Below are positions 44,336 through 54,154 of a stretch of DNA of 64,000 bases, one piece after another. Made by a program: the position numbers and the translations under genes. The stretch lies in assembly GCA_018388625.1 (NCBI GenBank), contig CP074402.1, positions 3,224,001-3,288,000 on the forward strand, read 5' to 3'. The notes below the pieces were generated by a model. That model made no database searches. It saw only the letters and a program-made list of their open reading frames with translations, and was not told the DNA's origin. Positions within the stretch are counted from its first letter, which is position 1. Each line of letters opens with the position of its first letter. The DNA comes from Nocardiopsis eucommiae. GTDB taxonomy: Bacteria > Actinomycetota > Actinomycetes > Streptosporangiales > Streptosporangiaceae.

Positions 44336-45512
44336 GTGGAACGCGGTCATGACATCGTCCTGTTCGGCGCGACCGGCTACACCGGGGCGCTGACCGCCGA
44401 GTACCTGGCCACCAACGCCCCGCGCGGGCTGCGGTGGGCGCTGGCGGGCCGGGACCGGAACCGTCTGGAGGCGGTGCGGGCGGAGCTGGCCGAGATCGAC
44501 CCGGACCGGCCGCTGCCGGAGCTGCTGCTGGCCGACGTCGAGGACACCGCCTCGATCCGCGCCCTCGCGGCCTCGGCGCGGGTGGTCGTCTCCACGGTGG
44601 GCCCCTACGGCGAACGCGGCGAACCCCTGGTGGCCGCCTGCGCGGCCGAGGGCACCGACTACGTGGACCTGTGCGGCGAGCCCGCCTTCGTGGACCTCAT
44701 GTACGTCCGGCACCACGCCACCGCCGTGCGCACCGGGGCGCGGATCGTGCACGCCTGCGGATTCGACTCGATCCCCCACGACCTCGGCGCGCTGTTCACC
44801 GTCGAGCGGCTGCCCGAGGGGGTGCCGTTGCACGTGGAGGGGTTCGTCCGGGCTCGGGGAACGTCTCGGGGGCACCCTGCACTCGGCCGTGGACGCCTTC
44901 GCGGACCCGGCGGGCATGCTGGCGGCGGCCCGGGAGCGGCACCGGGTCGAGGACGGCCCCCGGGACCGTAGGGTCCGGATCGACCACCGCGGCCGTCCCC
45001 GCACCCGGCTGGCGCGGGGGTGGACCGTCCCGCTGCCGACCCTGGACCCCCGGGTGGTGGTCAGGTCGGCGGCGGCCCTCGAACGGTACGGGCCGGACTT
45101 CACCTACGGCCACTACGCGGCCTTCCGGCGGTTCGGCAGCGCCCTGGGCGCGGTCGGCGGGGCGGCCGGGGTGATGGCCGCCGCCCAGGTGAGGCCGTTG
45201 CGGGACCGGCTGAAGTCGCTGCGCCCACCCGGTGCGGGACCCACCGAGGAGGAGCTCGCCAACGGGTGGTTCACCGTGCACTTCTCGGGTTCGGGCGGCG
45301 GCCGCCGGGTGCACACGCTGGTGTCGGGCGGCGAGCCCGGGTACGGGGCCACCTCGGGGATGCTCGCGGAGTCGGCGTTGTGCCTGTGGGAGGACGACCT
45401 GCCGCCGACTTCCGGCCAGGTGACCACCGCCGTGGCCATGGGCGGGGCCCTCATCCGGCGGCTGCACCGGGCCGGGGTCGACTTCGAGGTCCTGCGCACG
45501 GTCGAGGGCTGA
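44336..45512 (+). CDS. Saccharopine-dehydrogenase-like (trans-acting enoyl reductase type) oxidoreductase (two bases lost)
   Basis: 392 residues after repair. The Rossmann fold starts at once: HDIVLFGATGYTGALTAEYL and WALAGRDRNRLEAVRAEL, then STVGPYGERGEPLVAACAAE and DLCGEPAF, all typical of the family that includes mycobacterial trans-acting enoyl reductases of lipid and polyketide assembly. Bases are lost near 44857 and 44869, restoring RGNVSGGTLHSAVDAFADPA. The rest (NGWFTVHFSGSGGGRRVHTL, YGATSGMLAESALCLWEDD) matches the same family. GTG 44336 follows GAGAGG. No polyketide synthase is nearby; the substrate is unknown. Confidence 0.88.
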
Positions 45513-45562
45513 GGGAGGCGGGCGTCCCCGCCCGGTCGGGGTTCCCTTCCTAGACTGTCCGG

Positions 45563-46470
45563 GTGACAGACACGCCCGAGACCCCCGTGGCACCACGCCC
45601 GTTCCCGACGCCCCCACACCCCCTCCGGACCGACGGGGCCCGGGACCGGTGGCCTTCGTCCTCGGCGGCGGCGGGGTGCGCGGCGCCGTCGAGGTGGGCA
45701 TGATCCGCGCCCTGCTGGAGGACGGGATCACCCCGGACCTCGTGGTGGGGACGTCCATCGGGGCGATCAACGGCGCGGTGCTGGCCGCCGACCCCTCCTG
45801 GACGGCGGTGGAGCGGCTGACCCGGACCTGGACCTCCGAGGAGGCCAACACGGTGTTCGGGGAAGCGGTGGGCCGTCAGCTGCACCGGATCGTGACGACC
45901 CGCACCCACCTGATCTCGCCCGAGCCGCTGCGCCGTCTCCTGGTCAGGACGCTGGGGCCGGATCCCGTGTTCGCGGATCTGGCGGTACCGCTGCGGGTGG
46001 TGGCGGCCAGCATCGAGCGCGCCGCCGAGCACTGGTTCTCGGAGGGGCCGCTGATCGAGGCGGTCCTGGCCTCCTCGGCCGTCCCGGGGCTGCTGCCGCC
46101 CGTCCGGATCGACGGCGAGCACTTCATGGACGGCGGGATCGTCAACTCCATCCCGATCGAGGCGGCCGTGCGGGCGGGCGCGCGCACGGTGTACGTGTTG
46201 CAGGTGGGCCGGGTGGAGGAGCCGCTCTCAGTGCCGACCAATCCGGTGGAGACAGCGCGGGTGGCCTTCGAGATCGCGCGCCGCCACCGCTTCGCACGGG
46301 ATCTGGCGACACTGCCGGAGGACGTCCGCCTGCACGTGCTGCCCAGCGGGGGATCCCTGGACGGCGACGACAGGCCCCTGGCGTTCCGGCGGCTGGACAC
46401 CGTGCGGGAGCGGATCGACCGCGCCTACGAGGCCTCCCGGGGCTACCTGGCCCGGTCCGGGGCGACCTGA
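45563..46470 (+). CDS. Patatin-like phospholipase (one base lost near start)
   Basis: Serine lipid acyl hydrolase, about 302 residues if translation begins at GTG 45563. The oxyanion motif GGGGVRG, the nucleophile in GTSIGAING (GxSxG) and the DGG of FMDGGIVNSIP form the Ser-Asp dyad. TAGACT at 45551-45556 is six bases before this GTG, so it looks leaderless; a base must be restored in the GGG run near 45641 to join the two frames. If the start is instead GTG 45649, the protein has 273 residues and no repair is needed. It follows the reductase by 50 bases and might share its regulation. Probable role: turnover of phospholipids. Confidence 0.85.
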
Positions 46471-46521
46471 CCCCGACCGGTGTCGGGAGACGGGCGGGCG
46501 CGATGCCCCCGGGAGTCGGCC

Positions 46522-47523
46522 CTAGACCGTCACGTGCAGGGCGTACACTCCCTCGGTCGTGGCCAGTACCACCACCCGATCCGGGGCGGCGACCAGGTCC
46601 TCCAGCTCGCCCGGCCAGGTCCCGGGGATCTCCACGACCGGCTGTCCCGGGCGGTCCAGATACCGGACGCGCAGCCGGTCCAGGTACCAGGAGCCCAGGC
46701 CGCCGGGCCGGGCGTCCTCCTCCTGGTAGACCGCGATCGCCTCGCCCTCCCACTCGACCAGGGACACCAGCGTGCGGGGACCGCCCAGCTCCGCGACCAG
46801 TTCCAGGTCGGGCAGGGAGTGGATCCGCCCCGCGACCGCCAGCAGGGAGCGCCCGCCCACCCGGGCCGCCACGGTCTCGGAGTCGGCGTGGCTCTCCACC
46901 TCGCCCAGGTACTCGCCGTCCTCCAGCCGGTACACGCGCTCGCGGGGGTGTTCGTAGTCAGCGAGGATGACCGGGTCGAACCCCGGGTCCTGTCCCGGGG
47001 CGACCAGGAAGTCACCGGCGAAGGACATCCGCTCCCCCCGTGCCTCGTGGCCCGGGCGGGAGTCCGTGAGGTCGGGAACGGTGGCTCCCGTGAACGGGTC
47101 CACCGCCCACCACCGGGTCCCGCCGTCGCCGTCCTCACCGAAGAGCAGGACCACCGCCTCCTTGTCCAGGACGCGCAGGGCCACGTCGTCGGGCCACAGC
47201 TCGCCGGGCTCCGCGAGGTCGGTCTCCAGCAGGGGAGTTCCGGTGCTCGGGTCGCGGACCGTCACCGAGCGCCGGGAGGCCTGCACCAGGACCGTGCCGG
47301 GCCACTCCTGTCCCTCGGGTGACCGCGCCAGGTTGACCGGTCCCTGCGCCTCGAAGGCGGTGCCCAGGGGACGCAGGGAGCGGGTGTCGAAGGCCCGGGC
47401 CTCGTACCGCGACTTCCGGGGATCGGGGTTCGGGTCGACGTCGCCGTGAACGAGGACCGTCCGCTCCGCCAGGAACAGGCGGGGAAACCTCAACCCCCTG
47501 CGCCACAGCCGTTCCGCGCGCAC
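46522..47523 (-). CDS. Hypothetical protein, beta-propeller-like
   Basis: I do not recognise this 333-residue protein. It has no signal peptide or membrane helix. Regular short beta-strand patterns ending in Asp/Gly turns (RTVLVHGDVDPNPDP, EAVVLLFGEDGDGGTRWWAV, RSLLAVAGRIHSLPDLELVA, DRVVVLATTEGVYALHVTV) suggest a WD40- or PQQ-like propeller. The start GTG 47523 has GGGGAGG seven bases upstream and is preferred over ATG 47565. It is alone, converging with the patatin gene. Confidence 0.7.
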   Translation of the reverse strand: MRAERLWRRGLRFPRLFLAERTVLVHGDVDPNPDPRKSRYEARAFDTRSLRPLGTAFEAQGPVNLARSPEGQEWPGTVLVQASRRSVTVRDPSTGTPLLETDLAEPGELWPDDVALRVLDKEAVVLLFGEDGDGGTRWWAVDPFTGATVPDLTDSRPGHEARGERMSFAGDFLVAPGQDPGFDPVILADYEHPRERVYRLEDGEYLGEVESHADSETVAARVGGRSLLAVAGRIHSLPDLELVAELGGPRTLVSLVEWEGEAIAVYQEEDARPGGLGSWYLDRLRVRYLDRPGQPVVEIPGTWPGELEDLVAAPDRVVVLATTEGVYALHVTV

Positions 47524-47854
47524 GCGTGAACCTCCCCAGTTCCGTCCTACGTATCCGCTCGCCACAAAAACCGTAGCGGGTGCCAGATCGGACCGCCCAC
47601 TGATCGGGCAGCCCGTAGGTGGATCAGCACCGATGGTTCCACACCCGCCCCGGTGAATATCCGGACAGGGCGGTCATGCCCCACTCCGGCCCCGGAAAGG
47701 GCTCGGGCTACGGACAGCCGAAACCCGTCGACCACGTCCGGCGAACCGGGTCTCCGGTGACCGAATCTCGGCTGCGCACGCTCCCGACGGCGTGAACGGC
47801 GACGGGCCGCCTCCCGTCAGGGGAGGACGGCCCGTGCGCTCGGGAACGTCGCGC
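47524..47854. other. Intergenic region with terminator
   Basis: No gene is visible. The right end holds the terminator of pepP (47802-47835); the left end must hold the promoter of the hypothetical gene. Confidence 0.5.
47802..47835. terminator. Terminator of pepP
   Basis: ACGGGCCG and CCTCCC pair with GGGAGG and CGGCCCGT, with one bulged A and a five-base loop, 20 bases downstream of the pepP stop. Confidence 0.8.
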
Positions 47855-49348
47855 TCAGCGCGGCAGGCGCTCGGCCAGCCAGGCCTCGACGTCGGCCGAG
47901 GACCTCGGGAGACCGGCCGACATCACGGTGCGGCCCTCCTCGGTCACCAGGACGTCGTCCTCGATGCGCACGCCGATGCCGCGCAGCTCCTCGGGGACGG
48001 TGAGGTCGTCGGGCTGGAAGTACAGGCCCGGCTCCACGGTGAGGACCATGCCCGGCCTCAGGTCGCCGTACAGGTGGTTCTCCTGGCGGGAGACGGCGCA
48101 GTCGTGCACGTCCATGCCGAGCATGTGGCCGGTGCCGTGCAGGGTGTACCGGCGCTGGAGGCCCAGCTCCAGGACGCGGTCGACCGGGCCCTCGAGCAGG
48201 CCCCACTCGACCAGGCCCTCGGCCAGCGCGCGCTGGGAGGCCTCGTGGAAGGCGGTGAAGGGCCGACCCGGCGCCACGGCGGCGATTCCGGCTTCCTGGG
48301 CCTCGTAGACGAGGTCGTAGACCTTGCGCTGGAGGTCGGTGAAGGTGCCCGAGACCGGCATGGTGCGGGTGACGTCGGCGGTGTAGAGGGTGGTGGTCTC
48401 CACACCGGCGTCCAGCAGGAGGAGGTCGCCCTCGCGGACGGGGCCGTCGTTGCGGGTCCAGTGCAGGGTGGTGGCGTTGGCACCGGAGGCGGCGATGGTG
48501 CCGTAACCGACGTCGTTGCCCTCCACACGGGCACGCAGGAAGAAGGTGCCCTCGACGTAGCGCTCGGAGGTGTCCTTCGCCTGCGGGAGCGCCTTGGCGA
48601 CGTCACCGAAGCCGCGCACGGTGGCGTCCACCGCGAGCTGGAGCTGGGCGACCTCCCACTCGTCCTTGACCAGGCGGTGGTCGGCCAGGACGACACCGAG
48701 GTCCTCGTCCAGCCGCGCGGACTTCGCGCGGGCCTCGTCGTCGGCGTCGGCCCGCAGCTCGTCCACCAGGGCGTCGATCTCGGCGTCGTGGCCGCGGACC
48801 ACGCGGGTGGTGACGGAAGCGTCGGCGCGCAGTTCGGCGGGCAGCCGGCGCACGTCGGCGGTGGGCACGCCCAGGAGGTCGGAGGCCTCACCGAGGCTGT
48901 TGCGGCGGCCGGTCCACAGCTCGCCGTAGCCGCCGAGCCAGAACTCGCCGTTGTCGCGGTTGGAGCGCGGCTTGAGGTGGAGGACCACGTCGTGGCCACC
49001 GTCGGCCCTCGGGGTGAACACCAGGCAGTTGCCGTCGGTGGTGTCACCGGTGAGGTAGGCGTAGTCGGTGGCGGCACGGAAGGGGTACTCGGTGTCGTTG
49101 GAGCGGGTCAGGAGCTGACCGGAGGGGATGACCAGCCGGTCGCCGGGGAAGGCGGCGCTGAGCGCGGCCCGGCGTCGGGCGGTGTGCTCGGCCTGCTCGA
49201 TCGGCGCGAGGTCCCGCAGTTCGGTGTCGGCCCAGCCGGTGGTCATCCACGCCGCGAGCTCGTCGGAGACCGACTGCGCCTGGCCGTTCTTGCGTGGCCT
49301 GAACACGGGGGCGTCGACCTCGGCCTCGGGACGCTGCTGCTCGCTCAC
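47855..49348 (-). CDS. pepP: Xaa-Pro aminopeptidase (aminopeptidase P family)
   Basis: Removes an N-terminal residue preceding proline; a cytoplasmic metallopeptidase of family M24B. 497 residues. The N-terminal creatinase-like domain (RRAALSAAFPGDRLVIPSGQ) is followed by the pita-bread domain with its metal ligands in LLLLDAGVETTTLYTADVTR (two Asp), TLHGTGHMLGMDVHD (His), GMVLTVEPGLYF (Glu) and GVRIEDDVLVT (Glu). The start is GTG 49348 after GGAGAG. The long N-terminal extension is normal for actinobacterial forms. Confidence 0.95.
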   Translation of the reverse strand: MSEQQRPEAEVDAPVFRPRKNGQAQSVSDELAAWMTTGWADTELRDLAPIEQAEHTARRRAALSAAFPGDRLVIPSGQLLTRSNDTEYPFRAATDYAYLTGDTTDGNCLVFTPRADGGHDVVLHLKPRSNRDNGEFWLGGYGELWTGRRNSLGEASDLLGVPTADVRRLPAELRADASVTTRVVRGHDAEIDALVDELRADADDEARAKSARLDEDLGVVLADHRLVKDEWEVAQLQLAVDATVRGFGDVAKALPQAKDTSERYVEGTFFLRARVEGNDVGYGTIAASGANATTLHWTRNDGPVREGDLLLLDAGVETTTLYTADVTRTMPVSGTFTDLQRKVYDLVYEAQEAGIAAVAPGRPFTAFHEASQRALAEGLVEWGLLEGPVDRVLELGLQRRYTLHGTGHMLGMDVHDCAVSRQENHLYGDLRPGMVLTVEPGLYFQPDDLTVPEELRGIGVRIEDDVLVTEEGRTVMSAGLPRSSADVEAWLAERLPR

Positions 49349-49513
49349 GTTGTGACTCTCCAGAGTTCGTCGAAAGGGTGCGGGGAGCGGGGACCGCTGG
49401 TGGCGGCCGCCTCCTCCTCATCGTACGGGGGCGTTCGTACCCCTGTCCGCACGCCGGACATAGCGCTGCCCATAACGTCCGGAGCGGCGCCGACAGGCCC
49501 GTGCGTGCGCGTG

Positions 49514-50046
49514 TCATACCAGGTCGTGGGCGAAGGGGATGGCCTTCGGGTAGGGCAGGTCCTCGACGGTGGCGGGGTCCACCCAGCGGTAGCCGATCCG
49601 CTCGTACAGGGCGACGGCCTCGGGCTGCGAGGGACCGGTGAACAGGATGACCCGGGAGTAGCCGAGGTCACGCGCGGCGCCCTCCAGCGCGGTCATGATC
49701 CGCCGTCCCAGTCCGCGCCGCCGGTGCCGCGCGCTGGTCCACACCCGTTTGAACTCGACCGTCTCGGCCTGGGTCGCGCGGTCCCTCCGGTACGGGCGCA
49801 GCGCTCCCCCGCCACGACCTCTCCGTCGAGCTCGGCCAGGACCAGGCAGCCGTGCGGGGCGACGAACTCGGTGACCGGGTAACGGCTGAGCTCTGTGGCG
49901 GCGCCCTCGGCCCCGTAGCGTTCGGTGTACTCCGCCAGGAGTCCCGCGAGCAGTCCCGCCACCCGGGGGTCGTCGTGGGCCACCCGCAGCATGCGCACGC
50001 CGTCGGTGTCGGCTCCGGTGGCCGTCTCGGTGTTGGTCTCGGTCAT
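49514..50046 (-). CDS. GNAT-family N-acetyltransferase (one base lost)
   Basis: 177 residues after restoring one base near 49805; repair gives LAELDGEVVAGGALRPYRRD. The acetyl-CoA loop is RVWTSARHRRRGLGRRIMTA, followed by LEGAARDLGYSRVILFTGPS and EAVALYERIGYRWVDP. ATG 50046 is taken as start. Substrate unknown; it is divergent from the aminotransferase at 50209. Confidence 0.88.
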
Positions 50047-50208
50047 GGTGGTTCGGGTGTGCGCGCACCAGCCTCCGGCTGGGTGGTGGACACCCGTCTC
50101 CTTCCTGGTTCGGGCCCACTCGGGCGGCGGTTTCGAGGTGGGCGGGGGCGCGCGGGCCCCGTGACCCCCGTTTGGGCCCGACCGGCCCTTCCCGGCTAGT
50201 GTTCGACC

Positions 50209-51306
50209 ATGTCAGTCAGCGAACGCACCCTACTGGGCCCCGGTCCGAGCAACCCCTACCCGGAGGCGACTCTGGGTCTGGCCGCCCCGCTCCTCGGACA
50301 CCTGGACCCCGAGTTCATCACCCTGCTGGAACGCACCTGCGAACGCCTGCGTTCCCTCTGGGGCACCGAGAACCCGCTCACACTCCCGCTCTCCGGCACC
50401 GGCTCCCTCGGGATGGAGACCGCCTTCGCCAACACCGTCCGCTCCGGTGACGTCGTGGTCGTGGCGGTCAACGGCCTGTTCGGCGAGCGGATGTGCGAGG
50501 TCGCCGGGCGCTACGGCGCCGAGGTGGTCCGGGTGGACCACGAGTGGGGTCGGCCCGTGGACGTCCAGCGCGTCCTGGACGCCCACCCCGCGCCGAAGCT
50601 GGTGGCGGCCGTGCACGCGGAGACCTCCACCGGTGTGGTCAGCGACATCGGCGCCCTGGGCCGGGCCCTGCGTGAGCGGTCCGACGACACCCTGCTGCTG
50701 GCCGACTGCGTCACCTCGCTGGGCGGCATGCCGATGGCCCTGGACGAGTGGCGGGTGGACATCGCCTACTCCGGCACCCAGAAGTGCCTGGGCGTGGCTC
50801 CGGGGCTGGCCCCCTTCACCTTCTCGGAACGGGCCTGGGAGCGCCGGGTGCAGGCGCCTCCCGTGTGGTACGTGGACCTCGGTCTGCTCGGCGCGTACGT
50901 GCGAGGCGGCCCGGGCGGGCGCGCCTACCACCACACCGCCCCGACCGCGATGGTCGCCTCCCTGGACGCCGCGCTGGCGCGGATCGAGGAGGAGGGTGTG
51001 GACTCCGTGTCCGCCCGCCACGAGGCGGCCGGTGCGCGTCTGCGCGAGGGCCTTCAGGAGATGGGCCTGGAGCTGTTCGCCGCCGAGGGCCACCGGCTGT
51101 CGCAGCTGACGTCGGTGCGCGTGCCCGACGGCGTGGACTCGGGCAAGGTGCGTGAGCGGCTGCTGCGCGACTACGGCCTGGAGATCGGCGCGGGTGTGGG
51201 TCCCCACGCGGCGACGGTGTGGCGGATCGGTCTGATGGGACACAACGCCCGTCTGGACCGCGCCGAGCTGGTCCTGAGCGCCCTGCGGCGCGTCCTGGAA
51301 CGCTGA
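50209..51306 (+). CDS. Class V pyridoxal-phosphate aminotransferase (alanine/serine-glyoxylate type)
   Basis: 365 residues. It opens with TLLGPGPSNPYPEATLGL, the usual AGXT start. Substrate- and cofactor-binding landmarks: PLSGTGSLGMETAFANTVRS, VHAETSTGVVSDIGALGRAL, LADCVTSLGGMP with the cofactor Asp, and the Schiff-base lysine in YSGTQKCLGVAPG. It probably transfers the amino group of alanine or serine to glyoxylate. TAGTGT at 50198-50203 lies five bases before the ATG and there is no Shine-Dalgarno, so it is likely leaderless. Confidence 0.92.
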   Translation: MSVSERTLLGPGPSNPYPEATLGLAAPLLGHLDPEFITLLERTCERLRSLWGTENPLTLPLSGTGSLGMETAFANTVRSGDVVVVAVNGLFGERMCEVAGRYGAEVVRVDHEWGRPVDVQRVLDAHPAPKLVAAVHAETSTGVVSDIGALGRALRERSDDTLLLADCVTSLGGMPMALDEWRVDIAYSGTQKCLGVAPGLAPFTFSERAWERRVQAPPVWYVDLGLLGAYVRGGPGGRAYHHTAPTAMVASLDAALARIEEEGVDSVSARHEAAGARLREGLQEMGLELFAAEGHRLSQLTSVRVPDGVDSGKVRERLLRDYGLEIGAGVGPHAATVWRIGLMGHNARLDRAELVLSALRRVLER

Positions 51307-51352
51307 CACCGGGTACGGGCCCCGACGCGGGGAGCGGGCGTGGTCGCCCGGC

Positions 51353-51574
51353 CTACTCGGCGTTGGGCCCGTACCTGTTGTCGTGGTCGCGCGGGTCGTC
51401 GGGGTCGGAGATGCTCCCCAGTGTCACCGCGATCGGCGGCAGCACCATGGCGACCAGGCACATCGCCACCGCCCACCCCGTGCCGAACAGGTAGTACACG
51501 GGGGTGGCTCCGACGAACAGCACCAGGCACGTCCCCATGACGAGCGCGTACCGGATCTTCCTGCGTTTGACCAT
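51353..51574 (-). CDS. DUF3099-family small membrane protein
   Basis: 73 residues: a basic N-terminus (MVKRRKIRYALVM), two helices (MGTCLVLFVGATPVYYLF; TGWAVAMCLVAMVLPPIAVT) and an acidic tail SDPDDPRDHDNRYGPNAE. This layout is that of the actinobacterial DUF3099 family, whose function is unknown. ATG 51574 follows AGGTGAC. Converges with the aminotransferase. Confidence 0.85.
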   Translation of the reverse strand: MVKRRKIRYALVMGTCLVLFVGATPVYYLFGTGWAVAMCLVAMVLPPIAVTLGSISDPDDPRDHDNRYGPNAE

Positions 51575-51609
51575 GTCACCTCCGGTGCACCGATGGTGAG
51601 GCCGTCCCC

Positions 51610-52566
51610 TCATTCCACGGTAGTCCGTGGGGTCGGAGAGGGTCGAGACCCGTTTCCGGGCGCGGTGGCCCGGAGCCCCCGCGGGTCGGCGGCACGGCGC
51701 ACCCCGCGCAGGCCGTCCTCCACCCGGTACCCGGCCGCGAGGAGCCTCCGCTTGGCGTCGTGCGCGCTGCGCACCGTGGCCTCGTCGAAGATCCGGTCGT
51801 AGTGGCGGTCGGGTACCCGGTTCAGCCCCGAGCGCAGCGCGCGCAGGCTCACGGTGGCCGCCGCGTCCGACCCGGGGACCTCCGGGAGCGTCCCGTAGGC
51901 GTGGCGCGCCCACCGGGGCAGGGTGGCGTAGGACAGGGCGCCGACCGGGAACCAGAGGGGTCGCAGCGGCGTGAGCCAGGCGAGCCGGTCGGGGATCCTG
52001 GGCCACAGCAGGAACCGCACGGCCCGGCGGGCCTCGGGGGTCACACGCAGGCTGGGCCGGACCGCGGCCAGGTAGCGGCGCATGGCGGCGACGTCGCGGG
52101 GGACGTCGCCGGGTGAGAGCCCGACGAGGGTGGCGGTGTGCGCCTGTTCGTCGAGGTAGCGGTCGCGGTCGGCGGCGCTCAGTTCCACCCCGGCCCGGTG
52201 GCAGACCTCCAGGTACGAGGAGACCTCCGCGCAGTGCACCCACACGAGGAGGTCGTGCTGGTCGACCCGGTGGAGCCGACCGCCGGAGGGGTCGGTGAAG
52301 CTCAGCGCGCGGTGGACGCGGCGCACGTGCCGACCGAGGGCCTCGGCCTCGGCCGGGCTGCCGTAGGTGGAGACCGCCACGAAGTGGGCGGTGCGCATGA
52401 GGCGCCCGGTGGGGTCGGTGCGGAAGTCGGAGCGCTGCCACACCCCCTGCATGGCGATCGGGTGCAGTGCCTGGAGCATGAGGGCCCGCACGCCGGCCAC
52501 CCACATGGCGCGGTCCAGGTGCACCCTCCAGGTGACGCTCTCGGGTGCGGCGACCGTGGGCCTCAT
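51610..52566 (-). CDS. MpaB-family (DUF2236) oxygenase-like protein
   Basis: 318 residues of the ER-bound oxygenase MpaB/latex-clearing-protein superfamily, thought to bind haem. Family features: RVHLDRAMWVAGVRALMLQA and LHPIAMQGVWQRSDFRTDP near the N-terminus (His for haem), TAHFVAVSTYGSPAEAEALG, LLVWVHCAEVSSYLEVCHRA and LWPRIPDRLAWLTPLRPLW. Actinobacterial members are numerous and mostly uncharacterised. Ends just before the DUF3099 gene, with 35 bases between them. Confidence 0.9.
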   Translation of the reverse strand: MRPTVAAPESVTWRVHLDRAMWVAGVRALMLQALHPIAMQGVWQRSDFRTDPTGRLMRTAHFVAVSTYGSPAEAEALGRHVRRVHRALSFTDPSGGRLHRVDQHDLLVWVHCAEVSSYLEVCHRAGVELSAADRDRYLDEQAHTATLVGLSPGDVPRDVAAMRRYLAAVRPSLRVTPEARRAVRFLLWPRIPDRLAWLTPLRPLWFPVGALSYATLPRWARHAYGTLPEVPGSDAAATVSLRALRSGLNRVPDRHYDRIFDEATVRSAHDAKRRLLAAGYRVEDGLRGVRRAADPRGLRATAPGNGSRPSPTPRTTVE

Positions 52567-52753
52567 CCTGCCTCCTTCGGGGTGCTGCGCGCTCCCCGTG
52601 CTCCGTCACCGGTCGATCCCCTCCCCGGTCCGGGCAAACCCAGGCCTGACCCGGGATTGGTCGAACCGGGGGCAGGGGGCGAGGAGAGTGGAGGGAGAGG
52701 CACCCGTGAATCCGACGTGCCTTCTGAGTTCCCAGCGGAAGGGGGTCCGCACC

Positions 52754-53479
52754 ATGTCTGTCAACACCAGCGGCAGCGGCAGCGGCACGGAATTCGACAT
52801 CGAGGCGTTCCGGCGGGCCGTCGAGAACGGTGACACCGCCACCCTCGTGGGCCAGTTCGCGGAGGACGCGGACATGGAGACCGTGGACCGTCGCACCCCG
52901 CCCAGCGCACCCACCGTCCTGCACGGGCGCGCGTCGATCGAGGAGCAGATCCGGCAGGTCTACTCGATGGACCTGGACCACGAGGTCCTGGAGTGCGTGA
53001 CGGACGGCGACCGCGCCGCCTACACGGAACGGTGCACCTACCCGGACGGCCTCACCGTCAGGAGCATCTCCATGCTGGACCTGGAGGGCGGCCGGATCGT
53101 CCACCAGTCCATGGTGCAGGCCTGGGACGAGGAGTCCCCGGGGGCCGTGCGGATCGGTGACTTCGACGCCTCCGACGAACGGATGGAGTTCGACCACGGG
53201 CACGCCGAGTCCGTGCACCTGGGCGGCCAGAGCTTCAACCGCCTCACCCTGGAACCGGGGTGGCGGTGGAGCGAGCACATCGGCCCGGCCGCGGGCACGG
53301 ACCTGTGCATGGCCACCCACTCGCTCACGCTCATGAGCGGGACCCTGCGGATCCGCACGTCCGACGGGTCCGAGAGCGAGCTGCGGGCGGGCCAGGTGGC
53401 GTTCGTGCCGCCCGGCCACGACGCGTGGGTCGTGGGCGACGAGACCGTGGTCGTCGTGGACCGGACCATGGACGCCTGA
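52754..53479 (+). CDS. Fusion of an NTF2/SnoaL-like domain and a cupin domain
   Basis: 241 residues. Residues about 14-130 look like a SnoaL/NTF2 polyketide-cyclase-like fold: FDIEAFRRAVENGDTATLVG, then HGRASIEEQIRQVYSMDLDH and EGGRIVHQSMVQAWDEE. Residues about 155-240 are a cupin barrel: FNRLTLEPGWRWSEHIGPAA, LTLMSGTLRIRTSDGSESEL and AGQVAFVPPGHDAWVVGDET. The metal-binding histidines of a classical cupin are partly kept (EHIG, PGHDAW). The ATG follows GGAAGGGGG. A substrate-binding or regulatory role is likely; the exact function is unknown. Confidence 0.85.
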   Translation: MSVNTSGSGSGTEFDIEAFRRAVENGDTATLVGQFAEDADMETVDRRTPPSAPTVLHGRASIEEQIRQVYSMDLDHEVLECVTDGDRAAYTERCTYPDGLTVRSISMLDLEGGRIVHQSMVQAWDEESPGAVRIGDFDASDERMEFDHGHAESVHLGGQSFNRLTLEPGWRWSEHIGPAAGTDLCMATHSLTLMSGTLRIRTSDGSESELRAGQVAFVPPGHDAWVVGDETVVVVDRTMDA

Positions 53480-53494
53480 GCCATCGCTCCGGGT

Positions 53495-54154
53495 TCAGTC
53501 GGCCTGTGCGCGAAGGAACGCCAGGACCGCCTGGACCCGGCGGTGCACGTCGTCGTCGGGCGGCAGGTCGAGCTTGGCGAGGATGTTGCCCACGTGCTTG
53601 CCGACCGCCGCGTCGCTCACCACCAGCTTGCGGGCGATGGCCCCGTTCGAGTGGCCCTCGGCCATCAGCTCGAGCACCTGACGCTCCCGGGCGGTCAGGC
53701 GTTCGAGCGGGTCGGAGCTGCGGCGCAGCAGTTGCCGCACCACCTCGGGGTCGACGAAGGTGGCGCCCTCCACGACCCTGCGCAGGACCGAGGCGAACTC
53801 ACGGACGTCACCCACGCGCTGCTTGAGCAGATAGCCCACGCCCTTGCCGTCGCCGGAGTCGAGCAGGTCGGTGGCGTAGCTGAGCTCCACGTACTGGCTG
53901 AGCGCCACCACCGCCAGTCCCGGGTCGGCCTTGCGCAGGCGAACGGCCGCGCGCAGCCCCTCGTCGGTGAAGTCGGGGGGCATCCGGATGTCGGTGACGA
54001 CCAGACGGGGCCGGTGCTCGGTGACCGCCTCGACCAGGGCGTCGCCGTCCTCGACCGCCGCCACCACGGGGAAGCCGAAGCGTTCCAGGACACCCACCAG
54101 GCCCTCTCGCAGGAGCACGCCGTCCTCCGCGAGCACGGTCGGTACGGGGGTCAC
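53495..54154 (-). CDS. NarL/LuxR-family response regulator
   Basis: 219 residues. The receiver domain has the phosphoacceptor Asp55 in [10 protein letters not shown] and the conserved lysine in VGYLLKQRV; the C-terminal LuxR helix-turn-helix is [20 protein letters not shown] followed by [23 protein letters not shown] 54154 overlaps the stop of the histidine kinase as GTGA, so I take it over the longer frame. Partner of the kinase at 54151-55566. Confidence 0.93.
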   Translation of the reverse strand: MTPVPTVLAEDGVLLREGLVGVLERFGFPVVAAVEDGDALVEAVTEHRPRLVVTDIRMPPDFTDEGLRAAVRLRKADPGLAVVALSQYVELSYATDLLDSGDGKGVGYLLKQRVGDVREFASVLRRVVEGATFVDPEVVRQLLRRSSDPLERLTARERQVLELMAEGHSNGAIARKLVVSDAAVGKHVGNILAKLDLPPDDDVHRRVQAVLAFLRAQAD

